In this document: positions 1 through 7,454 of the stretch, one piece after another | Layout of the letters: each line of letters begins with the position of its first letter | How positions within the stretch are numbered: position 1 is the first letter of the stretch | IMG/VR virus record: IMGVR_UViG_3300017956_006678 | Span: 1 to 64,000 of that record | Direction: 5' to 3' (one strand) | Source: a virus | DNA length: 64,000 bases | Program-made: the position numbers and the translations under genes | The notes under the pieces: model-generated | What the model was told of the DNA's origin: nothing | The model's input: only the letters and a program-made list of their open reading frames with translations | The model's database searches: none

Positions 1-18
1 AATGTTGAGTAGAATTAA

Positions 19-492
19 TTAAAAGTGTCTTGTTATTGATGATTCAACAACTAAATGATGCATAATATGACTTTTATCATGTTCTTCATGATCAACACCT
101 AGTGAGTGACCTATTTCATGAATTATAAGATCTAGATCTTGTGTATAGTTATTATCAATTTTAATTGTCGCTGCGTCAAGATAAAAATTGCCTCCAATTT
201 GATTGTAGTTACGATATGTCATACCATAATATCTTTTTATGTCTAAGTCTCTTTGTCCTGTGATTCTTATTTCATTGCTAACAAATTCTTCTTCGCATGA
301 TTTTTTGATAATTTCTTTATTAAGTTTAAATCCTAAGTTTTTCCAAAAATTTATTGCTGTTTTGATATTGTTTTCAGGTATATGTGAATCATTGCAAAGT
401 ACAATTTGTGGTTCGTTGTACCAGTGATGTTGTGTATTCATATCATTTTTTGTGTATGCATTGCAAATGTTTGTAATTAAAAATAACAGCAT
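19..492 (-). CDS. Matrixin-like secreted zinc metalloprotease
   Basis: A 157-residue protein with the full metzincin zinc-binding motif HEIGHSLGVDH at about residues 125-135 (three His ligands and the catalytic Glu). A Met-turn-like segment, SHIMHH, follows about 6 residues later. The first 12 or so residues are hydrophobic (MLLFLITNICNA), which fits a short signal peptide, so the enzyme probably acts in the periplasm or outside the cell. The start is supported by an AAAGGAG ribosome site and a TATACT box about 31 bases upstream. It is much smaller than animal matrixins and looks like a bare catalytic domain. Family assignment is firm from the motif; the substrate is unknown. A role in entry, exit or host envelope modification is inference. 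Confidence 0.82.
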   Translation of the reverse strand: MLLFLITNICNAYTKNDMNTQHHWYNEPQIVLCNDSHIPENNIKTAINFWKNLGFKLNKEIIKKSCEEEFVSNEIRITGQRDLDIKRYYGMTYRNYNQIGGNFYLDAATIKIDNNYTQDLDLIIHEIGHSLGVDHEEHDKSHIMHHLVVESSITRHF

Positions 493-522
493 TGTGTAAC
501 TCCTTTTTATCTTTATATTAAT

Positions 523-528
523 AGTATA
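523..528 (-). promoter_or_regulatory. Candidate -10 box (TATACT) for the matrixin-like gene
   Basis: Minus-strand TATACT followed by ATTA, 31 bases upstream of the start codon at 492. The same TATACT(A/T)TA word lies upstream of two other genes in the window (6096-6101 minus and 6258-6263 plus). No good -35 box is visible. The surrounding gap (493-625) also holds an 8-bp inverted repeat (583-590 with 606-613), which in such AT-rich DNA may be chance. Confidence 0.35.
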
Positions 529-625
529 ACATGAAATTTATAAGTTTGCACGTGTAGTGATAGTTACTTAGTGGGGGTTATTATATATTGTGTATTATTG
601 ATATGCAATATATTTTATTTAATTT

Positions 626-880
626 ATGAATGGAATGACATTTATTCTTATCGTATTTGTTGTTATTGTTTTTTCTACTACTGTAATTTTAAATAAATGG
701 ATTGATTTTGCAGATAAAGAAAAAGAAAGGCGTGAGAAGAAACATGTTGATAATAATACACCTAAATTCAACTTTACAAAGTTTAATAAAGATAATATAA
801 TAATAGATGTCGACTGTGAAATTATAGAAGAAACTAATGATCGAAGAAAATACTTATCTATAGAAAATAAAGATCATTAG
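626..880 (+). CDS. Small single-span membrane protein, unknown function
   Basis: An 84-residue protein with one hydrophobic segment at about residues 4-22 (ILIVFVVIVFSTTVIL), then a highly charged Lys/Glu/Asp-rich cytoplasm-type tail. The layout suggests a single N-terminal membrane anchor with a soluble tail. No conserved family motif was recognised. There is no clear Shine-Dalgarno site before ATG 626; an in-frame ATG at 635 is an equally possible start. It lies 12 bases upstream of the next gene and is probably cotranscribed with it. It might be a holin/spanin-like or other accessory membrane protein, but nothing in the sequence decides this. Confidence 0.6.
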   Translation: MNGMTFILIVFVVIVFSTTVILNKWIDFADKEKERREKKHVDNNTPKFNFTKFNKDNIIIDVDCEIIEETNDRRKYLSIENKDH

Positions 881-892
881 GAGACTTGATTA

Positions 893-1597
893 ATGAGAAA
901 GCAAAAAGTTTTTAAATCTGATTTAGTTGAATTAATTAGTAATCAGACAGGAATGAGTATTTATGAATCTCATCAAGCAGCAAATAAATTTCTTTTAGAA
1001 GCAGAAAGTAAATCATTAGCAGATATGATATACAGTCAAATAGCAAATCCTGTTATTGACGCTGCTAAACAAAGAGTTGCAACAGCAATATTATCACAAA
1101 TTGGATTAGATCCGGATAAGATATTAGGAAGAATTATTATTAACTCAATTGAAGAAATGGATTTTTTGCAAATTAAAAAATACTTTGATCAGTGGGAAGA
1201 AGGTGCATGTGAAGCTTGGTTAGATGTGATATTAAATGGAGTTGTTGAAGCAATTGCTGAATATTTTATTGATAAAATGGTAGGTCATTTCAAACAATCG
1301 ATAGCACCAACCGCAAAATCAGAATTAGGAATAAGTGACAAATTCATGGACAATATTCAAGGTGTTTTAGGCGGTGAAGAAGGTATTGATGCTGAGGCTT
1401 TATTAACTATGGTTACCAGCGTTATTAGAGAAAAGATCTTTGATGTTATTTTTACAGAAGAAATAAGGCAAAAAACAGTTGAGACATTATGTGATGCAAT
1501 GAGTAATATGGGTGATAATTTAAATATATCGAGTACCTTATCAGGAATAACAGATAGTGTAAGTGGTATATTTAGTGACGACGAAGAAGAGGAATAA
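893..1597 (+). CDS. Unknown protein with acidic C-terminus
   Basis: A 234-residue protein, predicted mostly helical, ending in a very acidic tail (SDDEEEE). The start has a good AGGAG site at 879-883. The middle contains amphipathic helices rich in Ile/Ala/Val, but there is no clear membrane segment and no catalytic motif. Its stop codon is separated by one base from the start of the following 1000-residue protein, so the two are translationally coupled and probably act together. Virion or prohead association is possible from that pairing, but this is inference. I do not recognise the family. Confidence 0.7.
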   Translation: MRKQKVFKSDLVELISNQTGMSIYESHQAANKFLLEAESKSLADMIYSQIANPVIDAAKQRVATAILSQIGLDPDKILGRIIINSIEEMDFLQIKKYFDQWEEGACEAWLDVILNGVVEAIAEYFIDKMVGHFKQSIAPTAKSELGISDKFMDNIQGVLGGEEGIDAEALLTMVTSVIREKIFDVIFTEEIRQKTVETLCDAMSNMGDNLNISSTLSGITDSVSGIFSDDEEEE

Positions 1598-1598
1598 A

Positions 1599-4500
1599 AT
1601 GTTAACAGAAAAAATGATTAGAAAAATTATATCTAATAGAATCAAAGCTAAAATTGAAGAAGGATTACAGCCTGGTAGTGCAGCTCATGCTGCTGTTAAT
1701 GTTGCGCCTGCTACGCCTGCAACAGCAACAAGTACAACAACTGCAGGATCAGTTGTACCTGGATCATCAGGAACTGTGGGTGCATCAAGAATAATTTATT
1801 CCCAACCTACAGATGATACTTCCTTCCCAAAATTAGGTCATAGTGATAAACAAGAATTTGATGCTTTGGCTAATATATTAGAAATAGAAAGAAATAATAT
1901 AACTGGATTCGATCCAAGTGAACCTTCACTTGAAAATGACATAATGCAAGCAATCATGAAAAAAATTAACGATGATGAAGATGCTGCTAGAGGTGCTGAA
2001 GAAATATTTGGAGATCCGGGAGGTATCGAAGCAAAGCTTAGATCTTTTTACACTAAAGATATTACACCTAAAGATCTTTTTGGTGCATCTGATCCTGATG
2101 TTCAAACAGCATTAACAGGATTTACAGCTGCTTTGCCTTATAATCCTACTATAACTTCAACTACAAAGTGGATGTCTGGTGATCCTGTTCGAAATAATAA
2201 TTATCGTCCTTTTTATTGGATTAAGTTCATGGTTGAAAAGAACTTTGATTTATCAGGACTTAAAGCTACTTCTGTTAAGTATGATAATAAAGGACGTCCT
2301 ATTTTTGATGCAAAGAATTTAGATGATTTTTCATCGCAAACAGAAGAAGTTTTTGGTGAGCTGTATGATATATTTGAAACACAATATCGAGAAATTACCG
2401 TTGATGTTTATCAAGGTGGTGGAATGAGAGGCGTTTTAGGATATTTAGATGATAATGAAGTATTAGCTTATTCTGTTTTATTAAAAAAATTAATTGAGAA
2501 TGATATAGACTCTGAAAAACTACCAATGACTCGTATGTTTTTTGCATATTTAGGTGCGTCAGAATGGTTAGGTGATGCATCTTTGGGTGGTGTCAAACAA
2601 GAAGCATTAGGAATCTATGCAGTTGGTGAAGATGGAAGATATGTAGAAGCTTTTAATAATCGCACAATTGATATTACTAATGTTGATAGCGCAACTGTTG
2701 CTAGTGGAGATATAATTTCAGATGATGCACAACAGTTCTATAAAATGGCATATGACATGACAAAAGAAGCAGGAAGTCTTCTTTCTCGTGCAATGAGGCT
2801 ACCTGCAGATGTTGATGATTCTATAAAAAATCAGCAACTAGTTGTAAGAAAAATTTTAGAAAGAACTCCGGGTTATAATGCATCGTTAGCCATTAAAGAT
2901 TTAGATATAAAGTCGGGTAATATAAAAGCATATAAAGAACAAATTGAAGTTGATTTAGGATCTTTTGAAGTATTATTAAAAGGTAAAAAAGAAGAGTATG
3001 GTTCTTTAAACGAGTCATATATCCGCAGTGAAATACAAAAAATATTATCAGAGAAAAAGAAAACAAAGAGCAATAAATATCAAGGTGTTAAGTTAGATGC
3101 AACATTTACAAACATGCCTGATGCTAACGGTTATGTATTAATATACCCAAGACCTCAACCATCTGTGGACATGATTACTCTTCCTAGAATTCATACTAGT
3201 ACCACAGATACAAAAGGATCACAACCTAAAACTGCGTATGAATTAGCTTGGTATGCTAGTTTTTGGGAAACAAATGCAACAGCAATTAGTAATAAATATT
3301 TTATGAGTACAAATGATCCAGATTTTCCTGAGCAAATGGCTAGACACATTCATGCACTATATAGTTCTTCGAATGTGTCAGAATTTAATTTGGAAAAAGT
3401 TATTGTTGTTAAAGCAACTGATTTATTTAGGTTAAGTAAAAAATTAAATGCTGGTACGCCTCCGTCAGGTTTAGCCATAACTCCTGGTGTTACTCCCGGA
3501 ACAATAAGTGCGACAGATATTAATACATTCAACACATGGTTTTATAGTCAAGATTTTATTTTGGAATTTAATGCATGCAAAGAATCTTTTAATTCACTTA
3601 ACTTAGGGATACTTCAATTTATGAAGAAAAAAGATCCTATGGGTAAAGATCTTTATGATTATATGTCTTTCAATAAAGATAAATTTAATATAGGCAAAGA
3701 CATGGGTACAAAATATGGAGATGCATTAAAAATTCCTAGTGCAGATACTGTTGATCCTGTTGAGGCTAAAAAATTAGAAGATATTAGAGATGCTATCAAT
3801 AAAATGTATGAATATTTCAAAGGTATGGATGGTTTTGATGCTGGAGCTAGAAACACTGCATTAGAAAAAGAAAGAGATGATGCAGATAAAAAAATTGAAT
3901 TTGCAATTAAGTCACCTGATATGCAGAAAAATCACCCTACATTCGTGCAAGCTCTTCAAACTTTAGCATTAAGAAAATTTAATAAAAATAGTGCATCTTT
4001 CAAAGATGTTGTGGGATTATCTACAAACTTTCATACGTTTGGTCCTAGATTTGGTTATAAACCACAAGTCCATGGACCGGGTTTGTTAAAATTAGTTATG
4101 GACTTAGCATCTATGTCTGAAGTTAATCCTCGAGATAAAATTAAATCAACTGCAGTTTATTCTGGTGCAGTAATAGACTTAGGTGACTTTGTTACAAAAA
4201 TTATTCAAAACCCAGATACAGTGCTAGTCCCAGCATATATTCCTACATCACCTAACTATACTGTAAATCCAACTCGAGCAGAGAATGCATTGTCAGAATT
4301 TTCTAATCTATTGAAAGACAGTAGTAATACTTTGAATCAGCCTATTAAAATTAAATTAGATGTTTCTGGTGGTATAACTGGATTAAAATTAGATAAAATT
4401 GAGGGACGATTAGGTGGAAATATCAAAATTGGTCTTAGAAGATGGGTTAAGAGAAGTTTAATACCTTCATTTACTGCGATCGATCCGGCATGTACACAGA

Positions 4501-4601
4501 TGGAAATTGTAATGCCAGTAGGTAAATATGTTAGCAAGTTAAGTGAAAATAAATCTAAAACAGCTAAAGAAATAATAACAGCGATTAAAAAACTGATTTA
4601 G
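1599..4601 (+). CDS. Large unknown protein (1000 aa), probable virion or head-associated protein
   Basis: The open frame extends upstream to 1563, but ATG 1599 immediately follows the previous stop and is the likely start (1000 residues). The N-terminus is a short basic amphipathic helix (MLTEKMIRKIISNRIKAKI), followed by an Ala/Pro/Thr-rich linker at about residues 25-65. The rest is a mixed, soluble, multi-domain sequence with no recognised catalytic motif. A second basic helix of similar type (SYIRSEIQKIL) occurs near residue 470. Size, linker and coupling to the preceding gene suggest a structural or packaged protein, but no family is recognised. The 3' end overlaps the convergent gene at 4585-5007 by 17 bases, leaving no room for a classical terminator. 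Confidence 0.7.
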   Translation: MLTEKMIRKIISNRIKAKIEEGLQPGSAAHAAVNVAPATPATATSTTTAGSVVPGSSGTVGASRIIYSQPTDDTSFPKLGHSDKQEFDALANILEIERNNITGFDPSEPSLENDIMQAIMKKINDDEDAARGAEEIFGDPGGIEAKLRSFYTKDITPKDLFGASDPDVQTALTGFTAALPYNPTITSTTKWMSGDPVRNNNYRPFYWIKFMVEKNFDLSGLKATSVKYDNKGRPIFDAKNLDDFSSQTEEVFGELYDIFETQYREITVDVYQGGGMRGVLGYLDDNEVLAYSVLLKKLIENDIDSEKLPMTRMFFAYLGASEWLGDASLGGVKQEALGIYAVGEDGRYVEAFNNRTIDITNVDSATVASGDIISDDAQQFYKMAYDMTKEAGSLLSRAMRLPADVDDSIKNQQLVVRKILERTPGYNASLAIKDLDIKSGNIKAYKEQIEVDLGSFEVLLKGKKEEYGSLNESYIRSEIQKILSEKKKTKSNKYQGVKLDATFTNMPDANGYVLIYPRPQPSVDMITLPRIHTSTTDTKGSQPKTAYELAWYASFWETNATAISNKYFMSTNDPDFPEQMARHIHALYSSSNVSEFNLEKVIVVKATDLFRLSKKLNAGTPPSGLAITPGVTPGTISATDINTFNTWFYSQDFILEFNACKESFNSLNLGILQFMKKKDPMGKDLYDYMSFNKDKFNIGKDMGTKYGDALKIPSADTVDPVEAKKLEDIRDAINKMYEYFKGMDGFDAGARNTALEKERDDADKKIEFAIKSPDMQKNHPTFVQALQTLALRKFNKNSASFKDVVGLSTNFHTFGPRFGYKPQVHGPGLLKLVMDLASMSEVNPRDKIKSTAVYSGAVIDLGDFVTKIIQNPDTVLVPAYIPTSPNYTVNPTRAENALSEFSNLLKDSSNTLNQPIKIKLDVSGGITGLKLDKIEGRLGGNIKIGLRRWVKRSLIPSFTAIDPACTQMEIVMPVGKYVSKLSENKSKTAKEIITAIKKLI

Positions 4602-5007
4602 ATTTTCTAATTGATTCGTAAATTCTTTTTCTATCGTCGCTACTTTTTGCAAATAATTTAAGAAGTTCTCCTGCTCGAGCATTTGCTTGATCTTCATGAA
4701 AACCCCCGGCATCTTGAATATGACCTATAAGTAAGCCTGTTTGATCTTGCATCATATGGGTCATTTCATGTGCAATACTTCTCATAATGTCAGGAAGAGC
4801 TCTTCCTTTACCGTATACGCGACATGTATTGTTTCCGACTTCGTAAAGTGCTGTTGTTGTTATTCCATGTTTAGGTCTATCAGTTACTACATAGACATTG
4901 AAAGATCCATTTATAGGTAATTCTGATGCACAGAAATTACAAAATTCACCGAGGTAATTTAATTGCTGATCGTCTATATTTAGTGATTTATCAACGAACA
5001 ATTTCAT
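4585..5007 (-). CDS. HExxH zinc peptidase (minigluzincin-like)
   Basis: A 140-residue protein with the zinc-binding motif HEMTH at residues 80-84, inside an aliphatic helix (SIAHEMTHMM). A downstream Glu-rich segment (HEDQANARAGE, about 104-114) could supply the third ligand. No signal peptide is seen, so it is likely cytoplasmic or virion-packaged. It resembles small phage and bacterial minigluzincin or SprT-like peptidases, but the exact family is uncertain. Its start overlaps the 3' end of the 73-residue gene upstream on the same strand (ATGA), part of a three-gene minus-strand unit that also encodes a serine protease. A virion maturation role is possible but unproven. Confidence 0.68.
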   Translation of the reverse strand: MKLFVDKSLNIDDQQLNYLGEFCNFCASELPINGSFNVYVVTDRPKHGITTTALYEVGNNTCRVYGKGRALPDIMRSIAHEMTHMMQDQTGLLIGHIQDAGGFHEDQANARAGELLKLFAKSSDDRKRIYESIRKSKSVF

Positions 5008-5225
5008 TTTTGAAGTTCCTCTGCTAGTATTTTTTCACCTTCTTCTTTTGAGAAGGTTACTTTTTGTTTGGATCCATCTTCAGCTTCATATTCTTCTTCA
5101 CCTTTTGATGCAGCGTCAGCATGTGCAATTCTATCTTGTTTTTGTGAAGGTGTCATTTCTTCATTAACAAATTTTTCATTGTTATAGTATCTTTTAATAA
5201 AGTTCCTGATATCAGATCTTTTCAT
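5004..5225 (-). CDS. Small charged protein, unknown function
   Basis: A 73-residue highly charged protein with a basic N-terminal helix (MKRSDIRNFIKRYY) followed by a Glu/Lys-rich, probably disordered body. The IRxxI-type N-terminus is similar in style to that of the 1000-residue protein at 1599-4601. It overlaps both neighbours by four bases, so it is translated as the middle gene of a coupled unit between a trypsin-like lipoprotein and an HExxH peptidase. A role as an inhibitor, pro-peptide or targeting partner for one of those proteases is a guess from context only. Confidence 0.55.
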   Translation of the reverse strand: MKRSDIRNFIKRYYNNEKFVNEEMTPSQKQDRIAHADAASKGEEEYEAEDGSKQKVTFSKEEGEKILAEELQK

Positions 5226-6046
5226 AAGTTTTCCTTTAAAAATTGTTTAATTGCTTCTGGCTTTGGACCTACTGCTAGATTGTTAAAGTCGACAGCAGCT
5301 TTAGCTATTATACTAACTATCTCGCCTTTTCCATTAATGACTGAACTTCCTGAGCTTCCAAATGTTGCTGGTATTGTAAAACTACATTCATGACTATTAC
5401 AACCTGCAAATTTGCCTTGATAATGTTGTCTTATTTCATCTTCATGTGACCATTGTGGTGCTGAGATTGCATAAATTTCTTCTCCAATATCTGGGGCTTT
5501 ATTTGCTACTTTCATATTTTTTGCATATTTATAAAATTTTGATTCGAATTCAATTAGACATAGATCATCTTTTTCATTCATGATAGGTTTTTTCTCTATT
5601 AGATAATCGTTACCCATAAATGTTGCATACATTCCAACTAAAGGGTCTTTTTCAAAGATTAATCCTGTAGCGTCCATTATATCTTCTGTGTTTAGAGTTT
5701 TACACCAATGAGCCGCTGTTAATACATTAATTTTTTCTTTGTTAACATTTACTACATAACCTGAGGCTGATGTAAGTGGAACTAAAGGATCATAGCATAG
5801 ATCACTTTTATCTTCATCTACATAACAGATTGAGTTGAAGTTATTACTGTCTCTTGTCATGACAAAAGAAGTTAGAAACACAAAGTTTTGATTGTGAAGA
5901 ATTTTATTTTTGTTTTTTAATTTAAAATTTAAATATTCAGCATTTAGTACGTCTTTTGGTTTGCTATATTTGTTATTGACACAACATCCTACTTGTACGA
6001 CAAATAAGAAACTTATCATAGCCAAACCTATAATTTTTTTAAACAT
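5222..6046 (-). CDS. Trypsin-like serine protease, exported lipoprotein
   Basis: A 274-residue protein starting with a basic and hydrophobic signal sequence that ends in a lipobox-like VQVGC, with the lipidated Cys at residue 21. The S1-type catalytic triad is readable: His113 in LTAAHWC, Asp161 in DDLCLIEF, and Ser232 in FGSSGSS. It should therefore be an active endopeptidase anchored to the envelope facing the periplasm. AGGGGT provides a ribosome site. It is first in a three-gene minus-strand unit with a small charged protein and a zinc peptidase. An exported lipid-anchored serine protease is unusual for a phage; the target could be a host envelope protein or a superinfecting phage, but this is inference. 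Confidence 0.8.
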   Translation of the reverse strand: MFKKIIGLAMISFLFVVQVGCCVNNKYSKPKDVLNAEYLNFKLKNKNKILHNQNFVFLTSFVMTRDSNNFNSICYVDEDKSDLCYDPLVPLTSASGYVVNVNKEKINVLTAAHWCKTLNTEDIMDATGLIFEKDPLVGMYATFMGNDYLIEKKPIMNEKDDLCLIEFESKFYKYAKNMKVANKAPDIGEEIYAISAPQWSHEDEIRQHYQGKFAGCNSHECSFTIPATFGSSGSSVINGKGEIVSIIAKAAVDFNNLAVGPKPEAIKQFLKENL

Positions 6047-6058
6047 AATTTACCCCTA

Positions 6059-6066
6059 TATAAATA
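6059..6066 (+). promoter_or_regulatory. TATAAATA late-promoter-like octamer
   Basis: An exact match to the T4 late promoter word TATAAATA, lying in an intergenic gap. It is of interest because the window encodes a gp55-like sigma (40718-41485). However, the next plus-strand start is over 200 bases away and the DNA is extremely AT-rich, so chance is likely. It is embedded in a small inverted repeat, CCTAT-ATAA-ATAGG. Confidence 0.2.
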
Positions 6067-6095
6067 GGTATGTTTAAAAATTATAATTTACTAAT

Positions 6096-6101
6096 AGTAT
6101 A
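6096..6101 (-). promoter_or_regulatory. Candidate -10 box (TATACT) for the serine protease unit
   Basis: Minus-strand TATACT followed by ATTA, 50 bases upstream of the lipoprotein start at 6046. It is the same word as at 523-528 and close to that at 6258-6263. No convincing -35 element is seen. Confidence 0.33.
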
Positions 6102-6210
6102 TCCTGATTGATAGAGTTGAATTATTAATAGAGAGAGATAGTAGATTATTAATATAATATAAAGTATATGTTATTAATTACAAAAATTGTAAATTATAAT
6201 TTATCTTTAA

Positions 6211-6229
6211 TATAGTACATTACTATAAT
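6211..6229. promoter_or_regulatory. Dyad overlapping a TATAAT box, operator-like
   Basis: A perfect 7-bp inverted repeat, TATAGTA-cat-TACTATA (6211-6217 and 6221-6227), overlaps a TATAAT hexamer at 6224-6229 on the plus strand. It sits in the 238-base divergent gap between the protease unit and the YhbH-SpoVR-PrkA operon, 56 bases before the latter. This is the geometry expected of a repressor site over a promoter, but AT-rich chance repeats are common, so support is modest. Confidence 0.33.
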
Positions 6230-6257
6230 ACTTTATTTAACTTTATGAATAATAGAG

Positions 6258-6263
6258 TATACT
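6258..6263 (+). promoter_or_regulatory. Candidate -10 box (TATACT) for the YhbH-SpoVR-PrkA operon
   Basis: TATACT followed by AATA, 22 bases upstream of ATG 6285, with an AGAGGA ribosome site in between. It matches the word found upstream of two other transcription units in the window. The -35 region (around 6235-6241) has no TTGACA-like sequence. Confidence 0.38.
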
Positions 6264-6284
6264 AATAGTAGAGGATAATTAATA

Positions 6285-7454
6285 ATGTCAATTTTTAAAG
6301 AACATAAATCTTCAGCAGATCGCTCAGCAACTGATAGAAGAAGACATAAAGAAAAGATTGAAAGAGCTATCAAAGATGGAATTCATGATATAGTTGCGGA
6401 AGAAAGCATAATTGGACAAGACGGGAAAAAGAGAATAAAAATACCAGTAAGAGGTATTAAAGAATATCAGTTTATTTATGGGAAAAATAATCCTAGAGTT
6501 GGATCTGCACAAGGTAAAGATGTGAGAAAAGGTCAGCAAGTTTCTCCTCCTAAAAATAAAAAGAAAAATGGAGGTCAGCCTGATAAACCTGGGAACACAG
6601 CAGGTGAAGAATTTTATGAAGTTGATATATCTTTAGATGAATTAGCAAAATATCTTTTTGATGATTTAAATCTTCCCGATTTAGAAAAGAAAAGTTTTCC
6701 TAATATATTCAATAACACTATTAAGAGAAAAGGTTATAGAAAAGAAGGAATAAGACCTAGATTATCTAAAAAAGAAACTATTAAAAGAAAAATAAGGCGT
6801 AAGAAAGCGTCTATTAAAGCAGGAACTTATGATCCTGAAAGTGGAGAACGTTTTCCATTTCATAAAGATGATTTAAAATACAAGCATATTGAAATAACTA
6901 AAAAGAATGTCACAAATGCTGTTATATTTTTTATTATGGATACTTCAGGATCTATGACAAAATCAAAAAAGTTTAAAGCACGTTCGTTCTTTTTCTTACT
7001 ATATCAATTTATTAGATATCGTTACGATAAAACAGATATTGTATTTATTTCACACACAACTGAAGCTAAAGAAACAAATGAAGATGAGTTTTTTGGAAGA
7101 GGTTCAAGTGGTGGAACTTATATAAGTTCTGGTATAGAAAAAGCAGTTGATATTATGGAAAAAAGATATCCACCTACTAGTTGGAATTTATATACTTTTC
7201 ATTGTTCTGATGGAGATAATTGGATTGAAGATAATGATAAGGCATTGGATATAAGTAAGAAGCTAATTGATATGTGTCAATTATATAGTTTTATAGAAAT
7301 AACTGATGGAAGAAAAGGAACAGCAGGTTGGGGTGAACCTATGTCTGAAGTCTATAAACCTTTAGAATGTAAGAATTTTAAAATTGTTGAAATAGATTCT
7401 AAGGAAGATATATGGGAAGAATTTAAAAAACTTTTTGGAAGTAATAATGACTAA
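6285..7454 (+). CDS. yhbH: DUF444 family VWA-domain protein (YhbH/YeaH-like)
   Basis: A 389-residue protein matching the DUF444 family. It has a Lys/Arg-rich N-terminal half, including a family-typical basic stretch around residues 150-185. A von Willebrand A-type domain follows, with the metal-site signature DTSGSM at about residue 219 and a conserved SDGDNW further on. In bacteria this protein (YeaH in Escherichia coli, YhbH in Bacillus) is encoded with the AAA+ protein PrkA/YeaG and linked to stationary-phase, starvation or sporulation physiology. Here it heads an operon with SpoVR and PrkA, its usual cellular partners. Length is slightly below the roughly 390-430 of cellular forms and key motifs are intact, so it is likely functional. 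Confidence 0.9.
   Translation: MSIFKEHKSSADRSATDRRRHKEKIERAIKDGIHDIVAEESIIGQDGKKRIKIPVRGIKEYQFIYGKNNPRVGSAQGKDVRKGQQVSPPKNKKKNGGQPDKPGNTAGEEFYEVDISLDELAKYLFDDLNLPDLEKKSFPNIFNNTIKRKGYRKEGIRPRLSKKETIKRKIRRKKASIKAGTYDPESGERFPFHKDDLKYKHIEITKKNVTNAVIFFIMDTSGSMTKSKKFKARSFFFLLYQFIRYRYDKTDIVFISHTTEAKETNEDEFFGRGSSGGTYISSGIEKAVDIMEKRYPPTSWNLYTFHCSDGDNWIEDNDKALDISKKLIDMCQLYSFIEITDGRKGTAGWGEPMSEVYKPLECKNFKIVEIDSKEDIWEEFKKLFGSNND

Noticed and set aside
6191-6205. Small hairpin-like sequence in the gap before the stress operon (TTACA-AAAAT-TGTAA type)
   Set aside because: Only five base pairs in very AT-rich DNA and no T-run or conserved context.
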